From Mucilaginibacter sp. OK268 (GTDB lineage Bacteria > Bacteroidota > Bacteroidia > Sphingobacteriales > Sphingobacteriaceae), in NCBI RefSeq assembly GCF_900103125.1, contig NZ_FNJV01000003.1, forward strand, positions 372,001-436,000: a stretch of DNA of 64,000 nt, written 5' to 3'. The first letter of the stretch is position 1. Every line of letters starts with the position of its first letter. Under the pieces are notes generated by a model that did no database searches, was not told where the DNA came from, and saw nothing but the letters and a program-made list of their open reading frames with translations. Shown here in pieces: positions 44,134 to 53,007 of the stretch. The translations under genes were made by a program, and so were the position numbers.

Positions 44134-45534
44134 TTAAAAGCCTAAGCCTTTTTGTTTTTCTTTAAACGAAGACATGAAATCATTTACAAAAGCACCTAAT
44201 AGATCTGTAATGTCTTTTTTTGATAAATCTTCCTTGTAAAGTTTTGTTTTCTTTTTATCTCCATTAACAAAAATCAAATAGTTATATCGCCAAAATTCAA
44301 TTTTTATTTCGTTTCTAATAGAGAACATGTTTGTTGAGTTTTTGAAATCATTATGAACTACCACAAACACAATCTGAGAAAACTCTTTTTCATCATCATT
44401 TATGTTCTTTATGATGTGAGGTATATTTTCTTCGGAAAAAGATTCTCTCGTATCGCTAAAAGTGTGGTCAATTACATTTTCCCTTCGGCCTGAATATGAA
44501 AAAACAATACTATTTGCCCTTTTTAAAAATAGATCATCAAAAGGCCGGATTTTATTCAACAATTTCCTGAACACGATTAATAAATTATCAATAATTACTT
44601 CCTTTACGCGTTGATTCGATTTCTCCTGGTCTAAATGAACTTTGCTTTCGGCCTCTATTTTAAAAAGTGCAATTTTTTTATCGATATCGTCATCTTCATC
44701 AATTTCCTCACCATTTGCAGCTTTCAAGTATAACTGTAACGACCATCTCAGAAGCTCAACTACATACTCCACAAACGGCCAACTCTCTCCTACATCAGCC
44801 CTGCTCAATAATGAATAATAATTTCCTTTATCATCCATTTTCACAACAACTGGAGGATATCGTTTTTTGAGCAATGCCAAGTTCATCAAAATCCTTGAGA
44901 GCCTGCCATTACCATCGTCAAAAGGGTGTATTTCCACAAACTTGTGATGAAACAGTGCAGCCACTACTACCGGGTGTATTTCTGTGTTATTATCAGCTTC
45001 GTAGTACCACTCCATCAGTTCGCGCATTTTGGCAGGCGTTTCTTCAGGTGTGGCATAGTAGTGCATCTCGCCGGTAGCGGTTTGCACATGGTTAGCTGTT
45101 GTTTTGTATACACCAGGAATAATACGTTTGGTGGTTGGCATTCCCTCGCCAGTTTGAGCTTTCACATCATATGGCTCAACCAATATCATTTCATGTAAAG
45201 CCCTTATGTCAGCCTCAGATAGTAGTCGTTCATCTTTAACCAGATCAAGTAAAAAGTTTATGGCTTCGTTATGGCCTCGAATATCCAGATGATCTTTTAG
45301 CGGTTTACCTTTGGCAGTTATACCCTCCATTAAAAAAGCTACTGTTTCACCATAGCTCAATTTATTACCTTCAATAGCATTAGAGTTATAGTTCCAATCC
45401 AGTCGTAGTTTTTGCATCACTCGCCCCTCTACATCAGGTGGCAAAGTGCCCAAATCATCAATCTGCTGTTTTAAAGCATCAATTTCTTCAAGTATGGAAT
45501 CTTTGCTAAATTCCTCTTCGAGCTTCAGGTTCAT
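44134..45534 (-). CDS. Fic family protein with N-terminal inhibitory helix and long C-terminal extension
   Basis: 466 residues. The Fic core carries the complete catalytic motif HPFDDGNGRLSR (His about 203), so AMP transfer (or related NMP transfer) to a protein hydroxyl is expected. SNAIEGN near residue 51 matches the inhibitory (S/T)xxxE(G/N) helix of class II Fic proteins, meaning the enzyme is probably self-inhibited by its own Glu. After the Fic domain, from about residue 275, comes roughly 190 residues of AT-rich, charged sequence I cannot place, ending KEKQKGLGF. The gene is flanked by the dnaJ terminator and a repeat zone. No antitoxin gene is adjacent. Confidence 0.92.
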   Translation of the reverse strand: MNLKLEEEFSKDSILEEIDALKQQIDDLGTLPPDVEGRVMQKLRLDWNYNSNAIEGNKLSYGETVAFLMEGITAKGKPLKDHLDIRGHNEAINFLLDLVKDERLLSEADIRALHEMILVEPYDVKAQTGEGMPTTKRIIPGVYKTTANHVQTATGEMHYYATPEETPAKMRELMEWYYEADNNTEIHPVVVAALFHHKFVEIHPFDDGNGRLSRILMNLALLKKRYPPVVVKMDDKGNYYSLLSRADVGESWPFVEYVVELLRWSLQLYLKAANGEEIDEDDDIDKKIALFKIEAESKVHLDQEKSNQRVKEVIIDNLLIVFRKLLNKIRPFDDLFLKRANSIVFSYSGRRENVIDHTFSDTRESFSEENIPHIIKNINDDEKEFSQIVFVVVHNDFKNSTNMFSIRNEIKIEFWRYNYLIFVNGDKKKTKLYKEDLSKKDITDLLGAFVNDFMSSFKEKQKGLGF

Positions 45535-45599
45535 TTTTTAAAGATATAAATTACAATTTACACAAATTGTAACGATGGCGAAAATCGCAGGGAAAGGCA

Positions 45600-45790
45600 T
45601 TTGAACTTTGCGCCTCATTAGGCTGAAGCCAATTCCTATTTTATCTTTTCCGCCCCATAAATGGGACGGCAATGAATTTTGCTTCTATTTCCGAATATTT
45701 TTTATTCATTGCCATTTGGCTTTAGCCAACGGATTAAATTCATCTACTTAGCTGGCTTCAGCCCAAAATTTCTCACAGGGTATTTTCAAA
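45600..45790. repeat. GGCTGAAGCC/GGCTTTAGCC palindromic region
   Basis: The gene-free stretch 45535-45833 holds TTAGGCTGAAGCCAA, CATTTGGCTTTAGCCAACGG and TAGCTGGCTTCAGCCCA, plus GAATAATTTT-type AT-rich arms (GCAATGAATTTTG mirrored by TTTATTCATTGCC). No ORF or convincing promoter was seen. Confidence 0.65.
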
Positions 45791-45848
45791 GCAATTTCCT
45801 GATAAAAATCGGCTTTAATTATTTGAATATTTTATGTTAATTGGCGAT

Positions 45849-47000
45849 ATGCCATTCAAGATCAAAGCCATTCTGAACACGGTGGTGCTATTGCTTGCCT
45901 ATAGCTACCTGTCCGCCCAAACCCCATCCATCCGCAACAACTACCAAACCGAAGCTGGCGTACCCCGTTTAAAAATTGAGCGGAGCATGATCTACTCGCC
46001 GGATAAGGAATGGCTGTATAACCACCACCCTTCTATTATTCATTTTAAGGATCAGTTTATAGCGATCTGGAGCAATGGGCTGATCGATGAGGATTCACCG
46101 GGCCAACGGGTGGTTTACGCTACTTCTGCCGATTTTGTACACTGGTCGAAACCCGAAGTACTAGCCTCCCCGGTAAAAGTAAATGATACTTTAACCGTGC
46201 TTACAGCTGCCGGTTTATATCAATACAAAGGCACCCTGGTGGCCTACTATGGCGAATACACCAAACATCGCCAAAACACGCACCTGTGGGCCAAAACCAG
46301 TACCGACGGCATCCATTGGAGCAATGCCATAGATATGCATGTACCGCTGATCCCCAATCATGGCCCCGAGGCTACCAAAAGCGGGCGGCTCATCATCAGT
46401 GGTAATTTCATGTTTCCGTATACCGATGACCCTAAAGGTATTTCGGGTTGGAAAATCAGCAGTTTTTACCCCGATTCCTTATACACCCAGGATAACTCCG
46501 CTGCCTTTTATGCCCCGGCTGCCAAGCTGGGCCTGCCACCGCTGTGTGAGGGCTCATTTTTTGAAACTGACGACCATGTATTGCACATGCTACTGCGGGT
46601 TACCGGCAAGGGTTGGAAAGGCCGCTTATGGCTTACCGAAAGCAGAGATAATGGCCAAAGCTGGTCGCGCCCGGTGGAAACTGCCTTTTCTGATAACGAC
46701 AGCAAATTTCATTTCGGTCGCCTGCCCGATAAACGTTTTTACTATGTGGGCATCCCGGATACGCTGCATCATTACGACCGTAACCCGCTGGTACTGTCAC
46801 TCTCCAAAAACGGCGAAGCATTTGACAAAAATTACATCATAGCCGATGAGCTATACCTCCTGAAAAAGGAAGGTTTGTGGAAAGGCGGTCAGTATGGTTA
46901 CCCGCACACCATCATTTATAAGGGCTATATGTATGTGATCATCTCCCGGCAAAAAGAAGCCATTGAAACATTAAGGTTTAGTTTAGATCGGCTTCGTTAA
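45849..47000 (+). CDS. Secreted sialidase-fold (BNR repeat) protein
   Basis: 383 residues from ATG 45849, which places a clean signal peptide first (KIKAILNTVVLLLAYSYLSAQ); the frame also has an ATG at 45834. Three Asp-box-like turns are seen: SADFVHWSKP, STDGIHWSNA and SRDNGQSWSRP, the mark of six-bladed sialidase or glycosidase propellers. The segments YNHHPSIIHF, HGPEATKSGRLIISGNF and LCEGSFFETDDHVLHMLLR hold possible catalytic acids. It may be an exo-glycosidase or lyase on a plant or host glycan; the substrate is not predictable. Followed by a terminator. Confidence 0.8.
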   Translation: MPFKIKAILNTVVLLLAYSYLSAQTPSIRNNYQTEAGVPRLKIERSMIYSPDKEWLYNHHPSIIHFKDQFIAIWSNGLIDEDSPGQRVVYATSADFVHWSKPEVLASPVKVNDTLTVLTAAGLYQYKGTLVAYYGEYTKHRQNTHLWAKTSTDGIHWSNAIDMHVPLIPNHGPEATKSGRLIISGNFMFPYTDDPKGISGWKISSFYPDSLYTQDNSAAFYAPAAKLGLPPLCEGSFFETDDHVLHMLLRVTGKGWKGRLWLTESRDNGQSWSRPVETAFSDNDSKFHFGRLPDKRFYYVGIPDTLHHYDRNPLVLSLSKNGEAFDKNYIIADELYLLKKEGLWKGGQYGYPHTIIYKGYMYVIISRQKEAIETLRFSLDRLR

Positions 47001-47017
47001 TAACCTTTGCACAAAAG

Positions 47018-47045
47018 GTCGGGACTTTAACAATCCCGGCTTTTT
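47018..47045 (+). terminator. Terminator of sialidase-fold gene
   Basis: GTCGGGA pairs with TCCCGGC (one G-T pair) and is followed by five T. Confidence 0.75.
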
Positions 47046-47092
47046 CGTTTTTAAACTATTAGTTTATAAATTACAGATCTAAACCACTACCA

Positions 47093-47707
47093 ATGAACAA
47101 TCCTCCTGCCGTAAAAATTGGTATCATCATCGCGTTCATACAAATTGCCGTTCAAATTTCATTTCTGTATATCATCATGAACTTTGGCTTGCCGAACACC
47201 TATTTGAACGTTCTTCTATCTGTATTCACCGTTGCGGCTTATTCAATAGTGATATATTTTTTGAGGGCCACATTGGTTTACTTTGATGAAAAACGAAGTA
47301 TAGTTAACGCCTTTAGTATTTATCTTGGGCTTAATATTGCGCTTTTTCTTGCCGGTACAGCCATTAGTTACCTGGTAAAGGATTATCATTTATTTTCCTA
47401 TGCCGTCAAGCTATATTATGTAATTCTACTTTATATAATTGTACAATCATTTAGAGTGAGCCAACCCGTTATTAAAAGCGGTTTCGCACTGTTTGCTGTA
47501 ATTTTATTGATCGTTACTTTAAGTAATCTGGCCTTGCCTGCTGCTTTTAATTTCTTTAACGTTGATCATCATTTATACGCTTATATCCACCTCTTGAGCA
47601 TACTGCCCCCTATTGGCGCCATCATTATATTTAGTAGTGTAGGTAATGGCGCTAAAACTCCTGCTGATTTTAGCGAAAAGCCACTGTTTAAGAACGATCC
47701 ATTTTGA
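47093..47707 (+). CDS. Polytopic membrane protein, unknown
   Basis: 204 residues with about six transmembrane helices (for example IGIIIAFIQIAVQISFLYII, VLLSVFTVAAYSIVIYFL, LFLAGTAISYLVK, SGFALFAVILLIVTLSNLAL, LSILPPIGAIIIFSS) and a short polar tail. No motif was recognised, though the general plan resembles DUF4199-like Bacteroidota proteins. It lies 76 bp before the ABC exporter genes on the same strand and might share their transcript. Confidence 0.6.
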   Translation: MNNPPAVKIGIIIAFIQIAVQISFLYIIMNFGLPNTYLNVLLSVFTVAAYSIVIYFLRATLVYFDEKRSIVNAFSIYLGLNIALFLAGTAISYLVKDYHLFSYAVKLYYVILLYIIVQSFRVSQPVIKSGFALFAVILLIVTLSNLALPAAFNFFNVDHHLYAYIHLLSILPPIGAIIIFSSVGNGAKTPADFSEKPLFKNDPF

Positions 47708-47783
47708 TGGCACATCAATGCTGATGTAACATTTTGAAATAGCCCGTATCTAAAGCGTACTATTAACATCATAAACCAATTAA

Positions 47784-48692
47784 ATGTTAAGCATACGCCA
47801 TATTGTTAAACAGTACGCCGGTCACCGGGCTCTGGACGATGTAAGTCTGGAAGTGGAAAGCGGACAAATATTCGGGCTTTTAGGCCCGAATGGTGCGGGT
47901 AAAACTTCCCTTATCCGCATTGTGAACCAGATCACGGCACCCGATTCGGGCGAGATCTATTTCGACGGTCAAAAGCTCAATCAATCGCATATCGAACGCA
48001 TCGGTTACCTGCCCGAAGAACGCGGTCTCTACAAAAAAATGGAGATCGGTGAGCAGATGATCTACCTGGCCCGATTGAAAGGCCTGAGCCGCGATGAAGC
48101 CAATAAACGCCTCAAATTCTGGTTCAAAAAGCTGGATATGGAGAGCTGGTGGAAAAAGAAAATAGAAGAACTATCCAAAGGGATGCAGCAAAAAGCCCAG
48201 TTTGTGGCTACCGTACTGCATGAGCCCGACCTGATCATCCTGGATGAGCCATTCAGCGGGTTCGACCCCGTAAATGCCGAAGTGATCAAGGATGAGATCC
48301 TGGAGCTTAACCGCAAAGGAGCCACTATCCTGTTCTCTACCCACCGTATGGAATCGGTCGAGGAACTTTGCGATTCGATAGCGCTTATCCATAAATCGCA
48401 TAAAATACTGGATGGCAAGGTTAAACACATCCGCAACTCCTATCGCAATGATGTTTACCTGGTTGAATATTCGGGCGATCCGTTAAACTTTAACGGTGTA
48501 CAACCTTTTGACCAGATCGGCGAAACCATCAGTGATGACGACAGACATACCATCAGGATTAGACTCCATGATGGCCGCAGCTCCAATGATGTGCTGCAAT
48601 ACCTCATCCCCCAAACCCGCATCAATATGCTGCAAGAAGTGATACCCAGCATGAACGAGATATTTATTGAAAAAGTAAACTTAATACCTTAA
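47784..48692 (+). CDS. NatA-type ABC transporter ATP-binding protein
   Basis: 302 residues. Walker A is LLGPNGAGKTSLIR (about 32-45), signature LSKGMQQKAQFVATVL, Walker B LIILDEPFSGFDPVN, and H-loop STHRMES. The region after about 215 is the DUF4162 C-terminal domain. It is the motor for the ABC-2 permease whose start is 2 bp downstream; the pair resembles NatAB sodium exporters, but the substrate is not certain. Confidence 0.93.
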   Translation: MLSIRHIVKQYAGHRALDDVSLEVESGQIFGLLGPNGAGKTSLIRIVNQITAPDSGEIYFDGQKLNQSHIERIGYLPEERGLYKKMEIGEQMIYLARLKGLSRDEANKRLKFWFKKLDMESWWKKKIEELSKGMQQKAQFVATVLHEPDLIILDEPFSGFDPVNAEVIKDEILELNRKGATILFSTHRMESVEELCDSIALIHKSHKILDGKVKHIRNSYRNDVYLVEYSGDPLNFNGVQPFDQIGETISDDDRHTIRIRLHDGRSSNDVLQYLIPQTRINMLQEVIPSMNEIFIEKVNLIP

Positions 48693-48694
48693 CC

Positions 48695-49948
48695 ATGAAT
48701 AAAGTTTTGCTCATTATACAAAGAGAATACCTGACCAGGGTAAGGAAAAAGTCTTTTATCATCATGATATTCGTGGTGCCTCTGCTCATCCTGGTAATGG
48801 GTGCCGTTATTGCCATGATAGCCAAAAGCAGCGACCAGTTAACCAACCTGCAAGTGGTTAACGTGGTTGACAATACAGGCATTTTCGCAAAAAAATTGCA
48901 CGATGTTCCCAATATAAAATTCACCATTACCAATCAGGATATTAATACAGCCAAGGCCCTGTCAAAGAAAGATGAGACTATCTCTACTTTATACATCCCT
49001 ACAGATTATAACAAGCAAGGGGCTATTCAAATATTTGCCAAAAAGAAATCGCCGCTTCAGCTTACGGATGAGATCCAGAAGCAGATGAACGATATCGATT
49101 TCAACAACAAGATGATCCAGCATCATATTGATACCGCGGCTATCCATTCCATCAAGAAAACGGACGTTTCTGTTAATGCTGTGGAAATTACCGACAAAGG
49201 CGATAAGGATGCCAATATAGGCCCCAACATAGCCGTTAGTATTGCCTGCGCTATATTTATTTACCTGGCGCTTTTCATTTATGGCGGACAAGTAATGCGT
49301 GGTGTTATTGAAGAAAAAACCAGTCGTATCATTGAAGTGATAATATCCTCGGTAAAACCTTTCCAACTGATGCTGGGTAAAATTATTGGTGTGGGCCTGG
49401 TGGGTTTAACCCAATTTAGCGCCTGGATCATTTTATCTATTATATCATCAAAAATAGCCGGGCATGTTTTTAATACGCCGCAAAGCCCTATGGTGAGTGC
49501 CATGGCCGTAATTCAAACCATTCCTTTTGGGTATATACTGGGTTGCTTCCTGTTTTACTTTTTAACCGGATATTTGCTGTACAGCGCCTTATTCGCGGCA
49601 GTAGGTTCGGCGGTGGATAGCGAGACAGAAACACAGCAGTTCATGTTCCCGATCACTATGCCGCTATTATTCACTTATATTTTATCAGTATCTGTTTTGT
49701 TCAGGGCTCCTGATAGCGCGCTGGCAGTTTGGCTCTCCATTATACCATTCACCGCCCCGGTGGCCATGATGGTACGGCTACCTTTTGATCCACCGGTATG
49801 GCAATTAGCCTTATCTATGTGTTTAATGGTGGTTGGTTTCATGTTTACCACTTACGTAGCTGCCCGCATATACCGCGTTGGTATTTTGATGTATGGCAAA
49901 AAAGTAAGCTTTAAAGAACTGGGCAAATGGTTTTTTTATAAAGAGTAA
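48695..49948 (+). CDS. NatB-type ABC-2 permease
   Basis: 417 residues. N-terminal helix (FIIMIFVVPLLILVMGAVIA, about 23-42), a large extracytoplasmic domain (about 45-175), then five or more helices from about 180, including the conserved MRGVIEEKTSRIIEVIISSV coupling block and GKIIGVGLVGLTQFSAWIIL. Paired with the ATPase immediately upstream (2-bp gap), forming a complete exporter. Confidence 0.93.
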   Translation: MNKVLLIIQREYLTRVRKKSFIIMIFVVPLLILVMGAVIAMIAKSSDQLTNLQVVNVVDNTGIFAKKLHDVPNIKFTITNQDINTAKALSKKDETISTLYIPTDYNKQGAIQIFAKKKSPLQLTDEIQKQMNDIDFNNKMIQHHIDTAAIHSIKKTDVSVNAVEITDKGDKDANIGPNIAVSIACAIFIYLALFIYGGQVMRGVIEEKTSRIIEVIISSVKPFQLMLGKIIGVGLVGLTQFSAWIILSIISSKIAGHVFNTPQSPMVSAMAVIQTIPFGYILGCFLFYFLTGYLLYSALFAAVGSAVDSETETQQFMFPITMPLLFTYILSVSVLFRAPDSALAVWLSIIPFTAPVAMMVRLPFDPPVWQLALSMCLMVVGFMFTTYVAARIYRVGILMYGKKVSFKELGKWFFYKE

Positions 49949-50073
49949 GGAAGCAGAAACCTAAAAGCCGAAGGCTGAAAGCTTTTTTAAGCTCAAAGCA
50001 GAAAGCTTAAGGCAGAAAGCTTTTTTTGAAATGCTTTTTGCTTTGAGCTTTTTGCTTTCGGCTTTTAGCCTTA
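49949..50073. repeat. AAAAGCCGAAGGCTGAAAGC word-type palindromic spacer
   Basis: CTAAAAGCCGAAGGCTGAAA and repeats of GCAGAAAGCTTAAG run to about 50020, then the complement (TTTGCTTTGAGCTTTTTGC, TTCGGCTTTTAGCC) closes the stem. Precedes the Ppx gene. Confidence 0.7.
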
Positions 50074-50083
50074 TTTTAGTCCC

Positions 50084-51010
50084 ATGAGTAAACGCGTTGC
50101 CGTAATGGATTTGGGTACCAATACTTTTCATTTGTTGATTGCCGAGGGTACGGTAAACAACTATCACGAAATTGCACATGACCAGGAGCCTGTAAAACTG
50201 GGCGAAGGTGGTATTAACAAAGGTTATATTTTACCCGAGGCATTTGCACGCGGCATAAAAACTATGCAGCAATTTCAGCAGCAGATCAGTGCCAACCAGG
50301 TACAGCAGGTACGGGCTCTGGCTACATCGGCACTGCGCAGCGCATCAAACGGTAAGGATTTTATTGACGAAGTAAAAGCAAAAACAGGCATCAGCATCGA
50401 GATCATCAACGGCGAACAGGAAGCCTGCTTTATTTATGATGGCGTAAAGATCAGCGGTTGCTTATCAGCCCAAAACTCCCTCATTATGGATATTGGTGGT
50501 GGCAGCGTGGAATTTATCCTGGGCAATGCCGATCATATTATCTGGAAACAAAGTTTTGAAATTGGCGCGGCGCGATTGATGGATCTTTTTCATCGGACCG
50601 ACCCTATCCCGCCAGCCTCCATCGAGGCATTGGATGTTTACCTACAGGATAACCTCACCGATCTGTTTGCCGCCCTTGAAGGTCATGAAGTGGATACCTT
50701 AATCGGTTCATCGGGTGTGTTTGAAAGTTTTGCAGCAATCATCGAAACAGAAAAAGGCCATTCCTTTGATCTCAAAACTACCCCAACCTACAGCTTTGAC
50801 CATGAAGAACTCCTGATCGAAACCAATAAAATTGTGCAATCAACCCACCTGCAAAGGGCAGCTAATGAGAATATTATTCCAGTACGGGTAGATATGATCG
50901 TGGTGGCATCGCTTATTACCCGGTTCATTATACACAAACTGGCTATTCAAAAAGTATCGATGTGCACCAACTCCCTGAAAGAGGGCGTTTTGGCCGGGAT
51001 GCTGGATTAA
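50084..51010 (+). CDS. Ppx/GppA phosphatase (exopolyphosphatase family)
   Basis: 308 residues, the short form. The actin-like ATPase phosphate loops are VAVMDLGTNTFHLLIAEG near the start and LIMDIGGGSVEFILG near 130. Catalytic Glu is in the NGEQEACFIYDG segment. It hydrolyses polyphosphate or pppGpp; short forms favour polyphosphate or nucleotide pentaphosphate, which cannot be decided here. Its stop overlaps the last 4 bp of the convergent small membrane protein gene. Confidence 0.95.
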   Translation: MSKRVAVMDLGTNTFHLLIAEGTVNNYHEIAHDQEPVKLGEGGINKGYILPEAFARGIKTMQQFQQQISANQVQQVRALATSALRSASNGKDFIDEVKAKTGISIEIINGEQEACFIYDGVKISGCLSAQNSLIMDIGGGSVEFILGNADHIIWKQSFEIGAARLMDLFHRTDPIPPASIEALDVYLQDNLTDLFAALEGHEVDTLIGSSGVFESFAAIIETEKGHSFDLKTTPTYSFDHEELLIETNKIVQSTHLQRAANENIIPVRVDMIVVASLITRFIIHKLAIQKVSMCTNSLKEGVLAGMLD

Positions 51011-51282
51011 TGAGTATTAGCAAAAACAACCCAGCAAGATGAAAAGCCAATAAGCAGCACCAGTCCGGCGCTTAATAAAAACTCTTTGCGGTAAACAAAA
51101 ATGGCCAGTATAAGACATAGCATTACCTGCAACCCTATAAAAACAGCCTCGCCCAATATGATCAGTTCTTGATAAGCGGCAGTTCTGAAATAGATAGTAT
51201 ATGCCACAAGCACCAACAGGTTAATACCGACGATGATCATTTTACGATTGGGAACGGGGGCTTGTTTCTGTAACTCTTCCAT
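51007..51282 (-). CDS. Small membrane protein B, paralogue of its neighbour
   Basis: 91 residues with three hydrophobic helices. It shares a pattern with the next gene upstream: IVG-NLL-L--YT---R-A, a central C---AI stretch and LLS--LVL-IGFS-C near the C-terminus. The two are probably a tandem duplication. No known family. It is the last gene of a minus-strand operon with an Lgt-like protein and a radical SAM protein. Overlaps the Ppx gene end by 4 bp. Confidence 0.72.
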   Translation of the reverse strand: MEELQKQAPVPNRKMIIVGINLLVLVAYTIYFRTAAYQELIILGEAVFIGLQVMLCLILAIFVYRKEFLLSAGLVLLIGFSSCWVVFANTH

Positions 51283-51286
51283 ATTG

Positions 51287-51613
51287 TTAATGCATATTGC
51301 CCAAACTCAACAATGATACACAAGTTGAAAAACCGATTACCAGTACCAATATACCTGACAATAACCATACCCAGCTCCTGGCGACAATAGCCATAATGAT
51401 ACAAACAAACACGTGTATGGCTACAAAAAACATGTCGAAAATGGCACCACCGTCAGTAGCTGCAAACCTGCTTAATAGCGTATATACAATTAAAGCCAGT
51501 AAATTGTAGCCAACTATTTTCATACTGGTATTCTGGCGTTTAGGTTGCTCTGGTGGTGGATTGCTTCCTCCTGAAGCAGAGGGTTCTTTATCCATATTCT
51601 CGTCTTCTGTCAT
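51287..51613 (-). CDS. Small membrane protein A, paralogue of its neighbour
   Basis: 108 residues. A polar N-terminus rich in Pro and Ser (KEPSASGGSNPPPEQPKRQN) precedes three helices related to the downstream paralogue. Its start codon overlaps the stop of the radical SAM gene by 4 bp (TCAT on the plus strand), so translation is coupled. The function is unknown. It could be a membrane partner of the radical SAM/Lgt-like pair. Confidence 0.72.
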   Translation of the reverse strand: MTEDENMDKEPSASGGSNPPPEQPKRQNTSMKIVGYNLLALIVYTLLSRFAATDGGAIFDMFFVAIHVFVCIIMAIVARSWVWLLSGILVLVIGFSTCVSLLSLGNMH

Positions 51614-53007
51614 ACTACTATTTCGTTTCTTAGCTGTTCCAGGTATTCCCGTTTATCATCGCGGTAAAAGATGTTCATGGTTTCAAAGGGGATGATCTGC
51701 ATATCCTTGTTCACGATGTGTACACATGATTTTTTGATGGCGCGCACATCAAAGTTCTGCGCGTCGATAAACTGCATAATGATCACCCTGAACAAATTAT
51801 CATAGCTCAAACTTGGCGCGTCAATCTCCGGCAGGCAGCACAACAGCGAATGTAAATGCTCCTTAGCCTTATCTACCGAGTTACCGGTACTGAACATATT
51901 AAGCAAATGCCCTTTCAGGCGTTCGTCCTGCTCGTATACAATGGTATTTTTGGAGTTATCCAACAGATCGTCGGGGTTGATCATCCGGGTGAGCGGTATC
52001 ACCTCGCCGCCCAGTTTCAGCGCGTAGCCCATCACCAGCGCGTCGGGATTGCAGGGTACCGGGATCAGGTCGTTATGGTTAAATACCTTAGTTTGCTCCA
52101 ATATGGCGCTACGTACTTCGGTTAGGGTATAGCGGTCGGTTTTTTCATTAAAGTTCTCCAGGCGGCCTGCCTGTTGCGTTGGCTGAAAGGTTACACCCCG
52201 TACACAAGGCTGCTGTAAGGCATATTCAATGATCTTACCTATCTCATCGGTATTCAACCCTTTTTGCAGGGTTACTACCAGGGTGGTCGACAGGTTATAT
52301 TTATTCAGATGCCCCAGCGCTTTAAGCCTCACTTCGCGCAGGTCTTCGCCACGCAATTGCTCCAATGCCTCTTTTTTGAACGAATCAAATTGCAGGTAAA
52401 TTTCAAAATCGGGCATATAGGTAGCCAGGCGTTTTACAAATTGTTCGTCTTTAGCTATGCGGATGCCATTGGTATTCACCATCAGGTGTTTGATGGGTTT
52501 TGTTTTGGCAATATCCAGGATCTCGAAAAACTGCGGGTGCACGGTGGGCTCGCCCCCGCTTATCTGTATCACGTCGGGGTTACCTTCATTGGCCACCACC
52601 ACATCCAGCATTTGCTCAATTTCTTGCAGCGTGCGGTGCCGGCCATAACTTGGCGACGACATGGCATAGCAAGTCGGGCAGCTTAAATTACAGCGGTCGG
52701 TAACCTCCACCACGGTTAAGCAGGAATGCTGTTCATGATCCTGACAAAGACCACAATCGTACGGACAGCCATAATGAGTTTTGGTATTAAATTTCAGCGG
52801 CATTTCGCTGCGCTTGGCATAATTGCGGCAGTTTTTATAATAGGCTATATCGGTGGATATCAATACCTTTTCAAAACCATGCTGACGGCAGTTTTTAAGC
52901 ATGTACACTTTGTCGTCCTCAAAAACTATCTTGGCATCAACCCTGCGCAAACAGGTGGAGCAAATGCTCAGCGTAAAATCATAATAAATATACGGGCGTT
53001 CAGGCAT
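51610..53007 (-). CDS. Cys-rich radical SAM protein, Mj0619/Tes-like architecture
   Basis: 465 residues. The radical SAM cluster motif is Cys106-x3-Cys110-x2-Cys113 (DRCNLSCPTCY). Before it come a rubredoxin-like or zinc-ribbon element (Cys16-x2-Cys19, Cys40-x2-His43) and further cysteines at 60, 81, 85, 88 and 96 (GCPYDCGLCQDHEQHSC). The C-terminus reads KKSCVHIVNKDMQIIPFETM, recalling the CVH...PFC block of Mj0619-type proteins but with the last Cys replaced. That group includes the archaeal tetraether lipid synthase Tes, which joins lipid tails, and other multi-cluster enzymes. The gene starts 8 bp before the Lgt-like gene ends and overlaps the next gene by 4 bp. The exact reaction is unknown. 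Confidence 0.85.
   Translation of the reverse strand: MPERPYIYYDFTLSICSTCLRRVDAKIVFEDDKVYMLKNCRQHGFEKVLISTDIAYYKNCRNYAKRSEMPLKFNTKTHYGCPYDCGLCQDHEQHSCLTVVEVTDRCNLSCPTCYAMSSPSYGRHRTLQEIEQMLDVVVANEGNPDVIQISGGEPTVHPQFFEILDIAKTKPIKHLMVNTNGIRIAKDEQFVKRLATYMPDFEIYLQFDSFKKEALEQLRGEDLREVRLKALGHLNKYNLSTTLVVTLQKGLNTDEIGKIIEYALQQPCVRGVTFQPTQQAGRLENFNEKTDRYTLTEVRSAILEQTKVFNHNDLIPVPCNPDALVMGYALKLGGEVIPLTRMINPDDLLDNSKNTIVYEQDERLKGHLLNMFSTGNSVDKAKEHLHSLLCCLPEIDAPSLSYDNLFRVIIMQFIDAQNFDVRAIKKSCVHIVNKDMQIIPFETMNIFYRDDKREYLEQLRNEIVV

Noticed and set aside
44134..45534. Toxin-antitoxin operon around the Fic gene
   Set aside because: No small antitoxin ORF is adjacent; the inhibitory motif is within the Fic protein itself.
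52264..52686. 140-residue plus-strand frame opposite the radical SAM gene
   Set aside because: Shadow of the radical SAM cysteine-rich region; no independent features.
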